33,134 nt of DNA from Streptococcus sp. HMSC067H01. Its GTDB lineage: Bacteria > Bacillota > Bacilli > Lactobacillales > Streptococcaceae. Location: NCBI RefSeq assembly GCF_001814775.1, contig NZ_KV817814.1, forward strand, positions 1-33,134, given 5' to 3'. The notes below the pieces were generated by a model. It saw only the letters and a program-made list of their open reading frames with translations. It ran no database searches and was not told where the DNA came from. Shown here one piece after another: positions 1-7,849 of the stretch. The translations under genes and the position numbers were made by a program. Numbering within the stretch: position 1 is the first letter of the stretch; each line of letters begins with the position of its first letter.

Positions 1-344
1 CATCTGAGTCAGCAAGCACAAGTGCAAGCACATCTGTTGTTACAAGTAAGGGAACACCAGAGAGCTTATCACTTGATAGCTTAGATATTGATAGTGTGAT
101 TACATCGGATTCGATCAGCACATCAGTATCGCAATCACTATCATTGTCAGTAAGTACTAGCCAATCAATGGCTCATTCGACTTCAACTAGTCAAGCTCCT
201 CAAACTGATACCACTAAGACACATAAGCAACTTCCAAATACTGGAACAACAGCTTCAGCTACAAATGCTCTTCTTGGAGCTGTAGCAGGTCTAACAGGAT
301 TAGGTTTAGTAGCTAAACGTCGTAAGCGTGATGATGAAGAATAA
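1..344 (+). CDS. Serine-rich repeat (SRR) adhesin, C-terminal end (5' partial)
   Basis: Open from the left edge of the window (codons in phase from base 3) to a TAA at 342-344. The visible part is Ser/Thr-rich low-complexity sequence, then a sortase sorting signal: LPNTG at bases 231-245, a hydrophobic stretch rich in A, L and G, and a positively charged tail (KRRKRDDEE). This is the cell-wall anchor of an SRR glycoprotein of the PsrP/GspB/Fap1/SraP class. In that family the Ser/Thr repeats are O-glycosylated in the cytoplasm and the protein is exported by SecA2/SecY2, whose genes lie downstream here. The N-terminal signal peptide, binding region and most repeats are outside the window, so the adhesin cannot be named. 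An internal ATG at 96 is not a start. Confidence 0.93.
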   Translation, partial: SESASTSASTSVVTSKGTPESLSLDSLDIDSVITSDSISTSVSQSLSLSVSTSQSMAHSTSTSQAPQTDTTKTHKQLPNTGTTASATNALLGAVAGLTGLGLVAKRRKRDDEE

Positions 345-387
345 GTCTTGTTTTATAAAGTTAAGAAAAGACTAATTTGGCTATGAG

Positions 388-423
388 AAAACCTCCAAGG
401 ATTTTACAATTCTTGGAGGTTTT
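388..423 (+). terminator. Terminator of the SRR adhesin gene
   Basis: A perfect 12-bp inverted repeat, AAAACCTCCAAG (388-399) against CTTGGAGGTTTT (412-423), with a 12-nt loop, begins 44 bases after the adhesin stop codon. The U-tract is short (four T), so termination may be incomplete. Reading on both strands is possible because the A-run and T-run mirror each other. Confidence 0.75.
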
Positions 424-734
424 CGGCTATTGGAGGAGAATATTGAATTTTTGTCTATTCGTAAAGCAATTGAAATTCAATATTTTTTGCCAGAGCTAGA
501 AAAAATAAGGTTCTTAGAGTTATCTCACTTTATGAAAGTACACAAAAATGGTATAATATATAGTAGAGTTTTTCATTTTAAAATCTTTGTATTGTTTAGA
601 ACATTTATTGATTTTTATGATATAAGAAAAATCTCAGGAGAATTAGATTATTAAATATTAGTTGAAATAAAACCATAGAAATAATGATTTTGGTTTAAAG
701 ATGATATAAAGTGATAATCGAGAAATAAAGGATT
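424..734 (+). other. AT-rich gene-poor stretch between adhesin and glycosyltransferase remnant
   Basis: Apart from the terminator before it, no convincing gene is seen here. A TTG-started reading frame of 74 codons (430-654) has no recognisable family, no good ribosome site and a composition like translated non-coding AT-rich DNA; it is probably decayed sequence. An extended -10 element (TGGTATAAT, 549-557) lies in it and could initiate transcription toward the downstream glycosyltransferase genes, although no good -35 is visible. Confidence 0.45.
549..557 (+). promoter_or_regulatory. Possible extended -10 promoter for the glycosyltransferase cluster
   Basis: TG at 549-550 followed by TATAAT at 552-557 matches the extended -10 pattern common in streptococci. 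The region 17 bp upstream (TTTATG) is a poor -35. It is the only good promoter-like element between the adhesin terminator and the acetyltransferase gene, so it may serve the downstream operon; this is inference. Confidence 0.35.
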
Positions 735-1351
735 TATGATAAAAATCTGTTTCAATTACTTAGAGATTATCGTCATAAGCAGTTTACAGATTATAAACTA
801 CCAAAATCTCAAGACTATCCTTCGAATAGAAAACCGTGGGATGATCTGGGGATGCAAGACTATCGTGATGTTTGGTGGTACTATCATAATCTTTAATGGA
901 CAGAATTGGGTCAAAACTACCATTTACATACGCTTAAAAAGGCTCATATCTATCCTCAAAAACTACCTGTTACTTGTTTAATTTATACTTTTTCGGATCG
1001 TATTGAGCAATTAGAGTCTCTAGTTCAAGCTTTACCGGAAATTCAACTAGCGTCAAAGTTAGTGATCAATTGACTAAGAGGATAGTTGATCCCAATGTGA
1101 CTTTTTTGTCTGAATTTAATGATTTATCAGAGCTTGAGCAAGAATTGATTGAGATAAGTCAAGTTCTTTTAGATATTAATCATGGTGAAAAAAATGAAGA
1201 AATAATGGAGCAGTTTGCAAAATTAGGGAAGCCTATTCTTGCCTTTGAAAATACAAAATATTCTGAAGTTGGACAGATAATCTATAAAGTAGAACAAGTT
1301 CAAGAAATGATTAATAAAATAAGAGAAGTGGAAGATAAACATGGATTTTAA
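735..1351 (+). pseudogene. Decayed GT8-family glycosyltransferase (C-terminal remnant)
   Basis: Read in the frame of base 735, the DNA encodes a recognisable GT8 C-terminus: FTDYKLP, then KPWDDLG and YRDVWWYYHNL. These match the intact gene downstream (KKPWGLYE, YRDVWWYYNAQDW). A TAA at 894-896 interrupts it, after which the same frame resumes with LIYTFSDRIEQLESLVQALP (966-1040). A frameshift near 1045-1060 moves the reading into the frame that ends at 1351, with DPNVTFLS, LLDINHGE and KLGKPILAFE. The last part is the same accessory module found at the ends of the neighbouring enzymes. The N-terminal nucleotide-sugar half is missing. Two separate disruptions plus the lost N-terminus make this a pseudogene; sequencing error alone would not explain the missing half. 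Its last 93 codons remain open and overlap the next gene's start by 11 bases, so the tail may still be translated. Confidence 0.85.
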
Positions 1352-2219
1352 AGATTCTGTAAAGTTATTAGGAGATTTTCATCATATAGAGATTTCTCCT
1401 ACTAGTAGCATTGAACTAGGAACAGATGTTACATTTCGCTCATTTGTAAGTCTAGAAGTGTCTAATAATGCTAAGCTGACACTAGGAAATAGAGTTTTCT
1501 TTAACGATCATTGTACGATTCGTTGTGGCAAAGAGATTGAAATTGGTAAGGATACTATGTTTGGTGATGGTGTGAGAATTTTTGATCACAACCATAAATA
1601 CTCTAATTACCATATTGAAAAAATTCAGTTTAAAGCTGATAAGATAACTATAGGGAAAAATTGTTGGATTGGAACTAACGTTGTTATTTTAAAAGGTGTG
1701 ACCATTGGAGATAATGTTATCATTGGGGCAAATGCTTTAATTTATAAAGATATCCCAGCTAATTCTGTTGTCACTGCACAAGAGGATTTAAAAATCACTC
1801 CTAGACAACAGCATCAGTTTCACGCCTTTACTTTAACAGCATCAGATACTTTAGAACATTTAGACTATCTTGTACAAGAACTTCCTGAAGTTGCATTTCA
1901 TATAGCTGCTAAAACAAATGTCTCAGACTATCTAGACAGCTTTAATCATTACGAGAACGTGAATATTTATACTAATGTGCATCATGATGATATTCTCGAA
2001 GATTTATTAAATAGAGCAGATATTTACTTAGATATCAATCATTGGGGAGAGGTTGATAATATTGTAGGTCGTGCTTTAGAGATAGGAAAACCGGTATTTT
2101 CTTTTGAAACAGTTGTCCATAGAAGAGATGAAAACGTTCGAGTTTTTAGTTTAGAGGATAAAGAGAGTATGATTAATAGCATTCGTCATCAACTAGCGAA
2201 TGATGAAAATGGAGATTAG
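1341..2219 (+). CDS. Left-handed beta-helix O-acetyltransferase fused to a GtfB-like accessory module
   Basis: A 292-residue protein. Residues ~20-155 carry hexapeptide repeats of the left-handed beta-helix type (LTLGNR, IEIGKD, ITIGKN, VTIGDN, VIIGAN) and the motif FDHNH (H83, H85), which resembles the catalytic histidine region of LacA/maltose-type and polysaccharide O-acetyltransferases that use acetyl-CoA. Residues ~158-292 are a different domain, with LPEVAFHIAA, NVNIYT and DIYLDINHWGE followed by GKPVFSFE. This is the module repeated in the GT8 proteins and in GtfB of this locus. The predicted role is O-acetylation of a sugar on the SRR adhesin in the cytoplasm; the acceptor is not shown by sequence. 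The start overlaps the pseudogene end, and the next gene starts 4 bases after the stop, so it is cotranscribed. The acetyltransferase fold is sure; the substrate is inference. Confidence 0.85.
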   Translation: MDFKDSVKLLGDFHHIEISPTSSIELGTDVTFRSFVSLEVSNNAKLTLGNRVFFNDHCTIRCGKEIEIGKDTMFGDGVRIFDHNHKYSNYHIEKIQFKADKITIGKNCWIGTNVVILKGVTIGDNVIIGANALIYKDIPANSVVTAQEDLKITPRQQHQFHAFTLTASDTLEHLDYLVQELPEVAFHIAAKTNVSDYLDSFNHYENVNIYTNVHHDDILEDLLNRADIYLDINHWGEVDNIVGRALEIGKPVFSFETVVHRRDENVRVFSLEDKESMINSIRHQLANDENGD

Positions 2220-2222
2220 ATA

Positions 2223-5200
2223 ATGGGGTTTGATATTTTGGAAGAAAGAAGGGCAGTTGTTCTTGCGGGAGATAAGAATTACCTTATCCCGATACTTACA
2301 ACAATAAAATCTATTCTATATTACAATCAAAATGTTAAAATTTATATTCTCCATCAAAATATTCCTAGTGACTGGTTCGATGATCTCAAGGTACAAGTGG
2401 AGAAATTGGGAAGTGTTGTAGAAGACATTCGTATAGATGAAGAGATTGATTCTGAGTGGAAAACCCAGGAACATATTTCAGCGATTACGTATGCTCGCTA
2501 TTTCATTCCTCATTATATTGAAGAGGAGAGAGTACTCTATCTGGATAGTGATTTGATTATTAATGGTAGTCTTGATTTACTCTTTAATATTGATTTGGGT
2601 GATAAGTATCTTGCTGCTGTTCGAGATGTAGATGGTGTTGGTTTCAACGCAGGAATGTTATTGATTGATAATTCTAAATGGAGACAATATGATATCACTA
2701 CTAAATTAATAAATAAGACAATTGATTACGTATCTTCACCTGATTTTTCAACCAATGATAGATTTAATGGTGATCAGACTATATTAAATTTGATGTTTGA
2801 AAATCATTGGTTAGAGTTGGATAAGCATTTTAATCTTCAAGTTGGTCATGATGTCATTGCATTCTATAGCCATTGGGATTCACATTTTGAATTGGATAAA
2901 GAACCTTTGGTCATCCATTATACGACCTATCGAAAACCATGGTCCACTCTGATGGGCTATCGTTATCGGGATTTATGGTGGGCATTTCGTGATGTTAGTT
3001 ATGAACAGATTGCTGACCATTATGCTGGACGTTTTGCCATCAAGAGAGTTTATGATCTTCACAATGTCAATCTATTTACATTTACAGATTCGCAGGATTT
3101 TCTGTATATTGAAGAACTAGCCCAAGCTCTACCTGATGTTGGATTCCATATTGGAGCTTATACAGATATGGGTCCAATTCTAATGGCTTTGGACAAATAT
3201 CCTAATGTTTACTTGTATCCCAGCATGGTTGGGGCAGTGATTGATGAAATGATTGAGAAGTCAGATGCCTATCTGGATATCCATAAGGGAAGTTCGATGG
3301 AATTTATCGTCAATCGCTATACCAGTGCAGGTAGACCAGTATTGACTTTTGATATGACCAACAAAAATCAATTAGAGAAGACAGTGGTTTCTTCCCAATC
3401 TCCACAGTCAATGATAGAAGCAATTAAAGAGTTAAAGAAAGAAAAAATAGATATGAAAGCAATTGTACTAGGAGCCAACTACCAATATGCAGATAAGGTA
3501 TTAACTACAATTAAATCAATCTGCTGTCATAATCGAGGGCTACGTTTTTATCTGATTAACAGCGATTTTCCGACAGAATGGTTCTATAATCTCAATCGTA
3601 AATTAAAGAAGCTAGACTGTGAAATCGTCAATGCCCGTGTCAATAGTTCTCATATCAGTCAATATAAGACCAACATTCACTATGCAACATTTTTACGTTA
3701 TTTTATTTCGGATTTTGTTGAGGAAGATAAGGTCTTATATCTGGACTGTGACTTGGTTGTTACAAGAGACTTAAGTCCTCTATTTGATGTTGAATTAGGA
3801 GACTATCCTTTGGCAGCAGTCAAGGATCTGGGGGCTCAAGTATATTTTAATGAGCATAGCTTCAACGCAGGTGTCTTACTTATCAATAATCGCCTTTGGA
3901 AGCAAGAAGAAGTTCGTAAAAAACTGATTGAAATGACTAATGAGTTGCATGATAAGGTTGCTCAAGATGACCAAAGTATTTTGAATCTCTTATTTAAAGA
4001 TCGTTGGTTAGCTTTGGACTTTAAATATAACTGCATTACCTTGCACACACATTTCTCTGATTATCGTCCAGAACCTGGAACTTATCCACCGATTATTCAT
4101 TATCTGACTGAGAAAAAGCCATGGGGACTGTATGAACGCTCCATCTATCGAGATGTTTGGTGGTATTATAATGCCCAAGATTGGTCTGATATGAGTCAGG
4201 TAACGCCTTGTCTGACAAAAGATCAGGTGAGTCAATACACAGGGGTTCAACATTCAGCCCTAGTCTATACCTTCTCAAGTGACTTGAGAAATATGGGCTA
4301 CTTGATTGAACATCTACCAGATGTCAAGTTTTATGTGGCGGCTCCCGTTATGGTGGCGGATAGTATTACAGCTTTACTGGCTTACCCAAATGTCTCTGTC
4401 TTATCGGATATTGCCGGACAACCAGCTTTGATTGATAGTTTGGTTGAAGGCTGTGACTTTTTACTAGATATCAATGCTGACATCGAAGTTGATGGGATCG
4501 TTGGACGTTTCCGACAAGCAGGAAAACCAGTATTTGCATTTGAAAGTGTAGCCCATGGAGAACAAGGTCAGTTCCTCTATGACCAAGGGCGTCCTGAAGA
4601 GATGGTTCGAGCTATTGAAGCCTACTGTCAAAATGGAGAGTTGCCTGTAAAAAAGCTGCAATCCTACCCAAAGGTACTGGATATCCAGCAGAGTCTTGAT
4701 TATATACTCGAACACCATTCTTCTGTCATTCGTTATGGAGATGGGGAAATGGATATTATGATGGGACATGGAATTCCTTATCAAGACTATGATGAGACTT
4801 TGGCAGACCAGCTTAGAAGTATGATTCAACTTGAAAGCTCTCCAGAATTGCTGGTTTGTCTTTCTGATGTTTTTGAAGGCTTGGAACGCTACAATCCTGA
4901 AGCAGTCGATTTTTGGCAAAAGCATTTAGAGCATTATCAAGAAGCTTACCATAGATTTTGTACAGCAAGTTTCTATGGTTCGACTTTTATATCTCGTCCT
5001 TATATGGACCTCAAAGACAAGTCGGCTTCAGTAGCTCACTTTGAAAAATTAAAGAAACTTTGGGATAAACGAGATATCTTGATCGTCGAAGGTGAAAACT
5101 CACGTTCAGGAGTTGGCAACGATCTTTTTGACAATGCTCAGTCAATTGAGCGGATCATCTGCCCTTCTAGAAATGCCTACAGTAAAGTTGAGGCTATTCA

Positions 5201-5465
5201 AGAAGCGATTGAAAAGCATGCGGCTGGTAAATTAGTATTCTTGATGCTTGGACCTACAGCCAAGGTTTTGGCTTACCATTTAAGCAAAAAAGGCATACAA
5301 GCGATTGATTTAGGTCATATTGATTCCGAATATGAGTGGTTTAAGATGGGAGCAACTTCAAAAGTGAAATTCTCACACAAGCATACCGCAGAGCATAATT
5401 TTGATCAAGAAATTCAGCTAGTTGAGGATGAAATTTATAATAAGCAAGTTATCTTAAGGGTTTAA
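2223..5465 (+). CDS. Multidomain glycosyltransferase: GT8-module-GT8-module-GT-D (DUF1792), GlyD-like
   Basis: A 1080-residue protein with three predicted catalytic units. GT8 domain 1 (~10-265) has the metal-binding DxD at D108/D110 (YLDSD), FNAGMLLID and HYTTYRKPW. An accessory module follows (~275-405: LPDVGFHIGA, YPNVYLYP, DAYLDIHKG). GT8 domain 2 (~411-660) starts at an internal Met411 and has DxD at D508/D510 (YLDCD), FNAGVLLIN, HYLTEKKPW and YRDVWWYY. A second module follows (~675-800: LPDVKFYVAA, DFLLDINAD, GKPVFAFE). The C-terminus (~815-1080) is DUF1792, known as the GT-D fold, with RYGDGE at 837-842. Similar GT8/DUF1792 proteins (pneumococcal GlyD, S. parasanguinis dGT1) extend the Glc-GlcNAc core on SRR adhesins. 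Donor sugars cannot be read from the sequence. Internal duplication of the GT8-module unit is evident. Confidence 0.9.
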   Translation: MGFDILEERRAVVLAGDKNYLIPILTTIKSILYYNQNVKIYILHQNIPSDWFDDLKVQVEKLGSVVEDIRIDEEIDSEWKTQEHISAITYARYFIPHYIEEERVLYLDSDLIINGSLDLLFNIDLGDKYLAAVRDVDGVGFNAGMLLIDNSKWRQYDITTKLINKTIDYVSSPDFSTNDRFNGDQTILNLMFENHWLELDKHFNLQVGHDVIAFYSHWDSHFELDKEPLVIHYTTYRKPWSTLMGYRYRDLWWAFRDVSYEQIADHYAGRFAIKRVYDLHNVNLFTFTDSQDFLYIEELAQALPDVGFHIGAYTDMGPILMALDKYPNVYLYPSMVGAVIDEMIEKSDAYLDIHKGSSMEFIVNRYTSAGRPVLTFDMTNKNQLEKTVVSSQSPQSMIEAIKELKKEKIDMKAIVLGANYQYADKVLTTIKSICCHNRGLRFYLINSDFPTEWFYNLNRKLKKLDCEIVNARVNSSHISQYKTNIHYATFLRYFISDFVEEDKVLYLDCDLVVTRDLSPLFDVELGDYPLAAVKDLGAQVYFNEHSFNAGVLLINNRLWKQEEVRKKLIEMTNELHDKVAQDDQSILNLLFKDRWLALDFKYNCITLHTHFSDYRPEPGTYPPIIHYLTEKKPWGLYERSIYRDVWWYYNAQDWSDMSQVTPCLTKDQVSQYTGVQHSALVYTFSSDLRNMGYLIEHLPDVKFYVAAPVMVADSITALLAYPNVSVLSDIAGQPALIDSLVEGCDFLLDINADIEVDGIVGRFRQAGKPVFAFESVAHGEQGQFLYDQGRPEEMVRAIEAYCQNGELPVKKLQSYPKVLDIQQSLDYILEHHSSVIRYGDGEMDIMMGHGIPYQDYDETLADQLRSMIQLESSPELLVCLSDVFEGLERYNPEAVDFWQKHLEHYQEAYHRFCTASFYGSTFISRPYMDLKDKSASVAHFEKLKKLWDKRDILIVEGENSRSGVGNDLFDNAQSIERIICPSRNAYSKVEAIQEAIEKHAAGKLVFLMLGPTAKVLAYHLSKKGIQAIDLGHIDSEYEWFKMGATSKVKFSHKHTAEHNFDQEIQLVEDEIYNKQVILRV

Positions 5466-5473
5466 ATAGAATT

Positions 5474-6481
5474 ATGAAGATAAATATTACAAATATTTAC
5501 GGTATGTCTGGTCAAAGCACAGCCTTAATTGCCCAGAATGAAACCGTTAAAATTGCAAGAAAGTTAGACTTTCACGAGCTTGGCTTTTACTTTTATAATA
5601 TCTATAGTGATAGTCAAGGCGAGTTAAATAGCCGTTTAGATGGTGTCATGGCTCGAGTGGGTTACGGTGATATTGTCGTTTATCAATCTCCTACGTGGAA
5701 TGGTAGAGAGTATGATCAGGCCTTTATTAGAAAATGTAAGATTTTAAACACGAAAATCATAACCTTTATCCATGACGTACCACCGCTCATGTTTCCATCA
5801 AATTATTACTTGATGCCTGAGTACATTGAGATGTACAACCAATCAGATCTAGTAGTTGTTCCTTCAGAAAACATGAAGGAACGCCTGATTCAGGAAGGAT
5901 TGACAGTTCAAAAGATTATTATTCAAGGCATGTGGGACCATGTTCACAACTATCCTTTGAGACAACCTGTTTTTCAGAAAAAACTATCTTTTGCGGGTAG
6001 TGTGAATCGTTTTGAACACCTAGCCAACTGGGCTTATTCAACCCCTCTCGATATTTTTTCAGAGACTAATCAAGAGAATCGTAATCCAAGAGTTTCCTTT
6101 AAAGGTTGGAAAACAGACCCAGAGTTGCTTTTTGCTTTGTCAGAGGGTGGTTTTGGCTTAGTATGGGGTACTAGCGAAAATCCAGTGGATGAGGCAGACT
6201 ACTATCGCTTGAATATCTCTCATAAAGTTAGCACCTATCTTGCTGCTGGAATTCCAGTAGTAGTGCCATCCTATCTCTCAAATGCCAGTTTCATAAGGGA
6301 AAAAGGCTTAGGTTATGTAGTGGATAGTTTGGAAGAAGCCAGTCGTCTTGTAGAGGAAACGACAACAGAAGTTTATCAACAGATGGTTGAAAATGTATAT
6401 AAAGTTAGTTATGCCTTGAAACAAGGCTACTTTACAAAAAAATTATTGATTGATGCAGTGATGCAGGTTTTGGATATCTAG
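5474..6481 (+). CDS. gtf3: Glucosyltransferase Gtf3 / Nss family, second step of SRR glycosylation
   Basis: 335 residues, usual length for the Gtf3/Nss family found in SRR-adhesin loci. It has a two-Rossmann (GT-B-like) layout: an N-terminal half with MSGQSTALIAQNE and TFIHDVPPLMFP, and a C-terminal half with WGTSENPVDEADYYRLN, then a HKVSTYLAAGIPVVVPS donor-site signature. In S. parasanguinis the family member transfers glucose from UDP-Glc onto the O-GlcNAc laid down by GtfA/GtfB. ATG start at 5474, only 8 bases after the GT8/GT-D gene, so transcription is coupled. The cluster position (immediately before secY2) is the one nss/gtf3 occupies in S. gordonii-type loci. The exact donor could differ by strain. 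Confidence 0.9.
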   Translation: MKINITNIYGMSGQSTALIAQNETVKIARKLDFHELGFYFYNIYSDSQGELNSRLDGVMARVGYGDIVVYQSPTWNGREYDQAFIRKCKILNTKIITFIHDVPPLMFPSNYYLMPEYIEMYNQSDLVVVPSENMKERLIQEGLTVQKIIIQGMWDHVHNYPLRQPVFQKKLSFAGSVNRFEHLANWAYSTPLDIFSETNQENRNPRVSFKGWKTDPELLFALSEGGFGLVWGTSENPVDEADYYRLNISHKVSTYLAAGIPVVVPSYLSNASFIREKGLGYVVDSLEEASRLVEETTTEVYQQMVENVYKVSYALKQGYFTKKLLIDAVMQVLDI

Positions 6482-6501
6482 AACATGATAGTTATGGATC
6501 G

Positions 6502-6539
6502 CCCTCATCCATTAGGATGAGGGAATGCCATTATTGGCA
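6502..6539 (+). other. Two consecutive RNA hairpins between gtf3 and secY2
   Basis: The first is a perfect 9-bp stem, CCCTCATCC (6502-6510) with GGATGAGGG (6515-6523), and a 4-nt loop. The second is TGCCA (6526-6530) with TGGCA (6535-6539). Neither is followed by a T-run, so they do not look like a rho-independent terminator. They sit in the only sizeable gap (123 bp) of the operon, so an mRNA processing or stability element that sets different levels for the glycosyltransferase and Sec parts is a reasonable guess. Confidence 0.6.
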
Positions 6540-6604
6540 AAGGATTAATTTATAGATTCAGCTATGTTTATCAAAATATCCCATCAATCGAATAGGAGAA
6601 AAAA

Positions 6605-7834
6605 TTGAAGATAAAATTGACATCAGTCGTTGTGAAACGGGTCCTGTGGACAATTTCTTTCTTATTCATTTACGTTTTAGGAAGCAGAATGACCCTTCCC
6701 TTTGTAAACGTTAATGACACGAGTTTTTTGGGTGGAACTGCTGCTTTCTTAGCCTTTTCTACTGCTATAACAGGTGGCAACCTTCGGAGCCTTTCCTTAT
6801 TTTCAGTTGGACTATCTCCATGGATGTCGGCGATGATTTTATGGCAGATGTTTAGTATGTCTAAGAAACTAGGTTTTCAAAATTTACCAATTGAAATTCA
6901 AGATCGTGGGAAAATGATTCTAACGTTTGTTATTGCTTTAATCCAAGCATTAGCTATTACTCTTAATCTCCCTATTCAGTCAGGGGTTAATTATGGACTG
7001 GTATTGACAATGAATGTTCTACTCTTGATCGCGGGTACCTTTTTCTTGGTTTGGTTATCGGATCTGAATTCTTTGTTTGGGGTAGGGGGGTCTATAGTTA
7101 TCTTAATGTCCAGCATGGTTATTAGTATGCCACAAAACATCCTAAATAGTATAAAAGAATTACAGGTTAGTCCTGTATTGATTATGGCTCTTCTAATACT
7201 TTCCATCGTATTTTTAGCAATTGTAGTCAGAGTTCAGCGAGCACGTTATAGAATTCCTGTTAATAAGATTATGATTCATAATCGTTTTAAGCGTTATTCT
7301 TATTTGGATATTTTGCTAAACCCAGCTGGAGGAATGCCTTTTATGTATGCCATGTCCTTGGTATCTATTCCACAGTATAGTTTTATGCTTTTTCAGGTGG
7401 TGTTTCCAGAAGAAACCTGGATCAGAGCTTGGATAAGTCGATTTGCAATAGGACAACCAATTTGGGTCTTCACTTATATTTTGGTTTTATTTATATTAGG
7501 AATTGCGTTTGCATTTGTAAATATGAATAGTGAAGAAATTGCTGAGAGGATGAAGAAATCTGGAGAGTATATCTATAATATCTATCCTGGAGAAGATACT
7601 AGTCGCTATCTCGGGAAACTGATATTTCGTTTTGCGATCATTGGATCTATCTATATCGTATTTATGGCAGGATTTCCAATGTTGATTGTCTTATATGATC
7701 CACGCTATATGCAGCTAAGTATGCTTTCAGGCTTATTTTTGATTTTTAATGGTATGATATTTAATATCAAGGAAGAAATTGATGCCTTGACATTAAATGA
7801 GAACTATAGACCACTTTTAGAAATTGATTCATAA
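6605..7834 (+). CDS. secY2: Accessory Sec translocase channel SecY2
   Basis: 409 residues, highly hydrophobic, with about ten predicted membrane segments in the SecY arrangement. It is shorter and more divergent than housekeeping SecY and lacks long cytoplasmic loops. An N-terminal TM with VNVNDTSFL and a following segment with [17 protein letters not shown] are SecY-like plug/TM2 features, and [12 protein letters not shown] matches the SecY2 family's loop. It forms the membrane channel that exports the glycosylated SRR adhesin with SecA2, Asp4 and Asp5. The start is TTG at 6605 with an upstream TAGGAGA ribosome site; no better ATG is in frame nearby. It is followed by asp1 after 15 bases. 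Neighbouring secA2 and asp genes make the call firm. Confidence 0.95.
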   Translation: MKIKLTSVVVKRVLWTISFLFIYVLGSRMTLPFVNVNDTSFLGGTAAFLAFSTAITGGNLRSLSLFSVGLSPWMSAMILWQMFSMSKKLGFQNLPIEIQDRGKMILTFVIALIQALAITLNLPIQSGVNYGLVLTMNVLLLIAGTFFLVWLSDLNSLFGVGGSIVILMSSMVISMPQNILNSIKELQVSPVLIMALLILSIVFLAIVVRVQRARYRIPVNKIMIHNRFKRYSYLDILLNPAGGMPFMYAMSLVSIPQYSFMLFQVVFPEETWIRAWISRFAIGQPIWVFTYILVLFILGIAFAFVNMNSEEIAERMKKSGEYIYNIYPGEDTSRYLGKLIFRFAIIGSIYIVFMAGFPMLIVLYDPRYMQLSMLSGLFLIFNGMIFNIKEEIDALTLNENYRPLLEIDS

Positions 7835-7849
7835 TTGTGAGGAGAATCT

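Noticed and set aside
388..423. Inverted repeat as the end of an insertion sequence
   Set aside because: The arms are adjacent with a 12-nt loop and no transposase or target duplication is nearby; it is a terminator hairpin.
430..654. 74-codon TTG-started reading frame after the adhesin terminator
   Set aside because: No family resemblance, AT-driven composition and a promoter-like box inside it; kept only as part of a gene-poor stretch.
736..981. 81-codon open frame
   Set aside because: It is the out-of-frame shadow of the decayed GT8 gene; the meaningful reading is in the frame of base 735.
4008..4925. Long antisense frames inside the GT8/GT-D gene
   Set aside because: They overlap conserved catalytic and module coding sequence, have no ribosome site and resemble no family.
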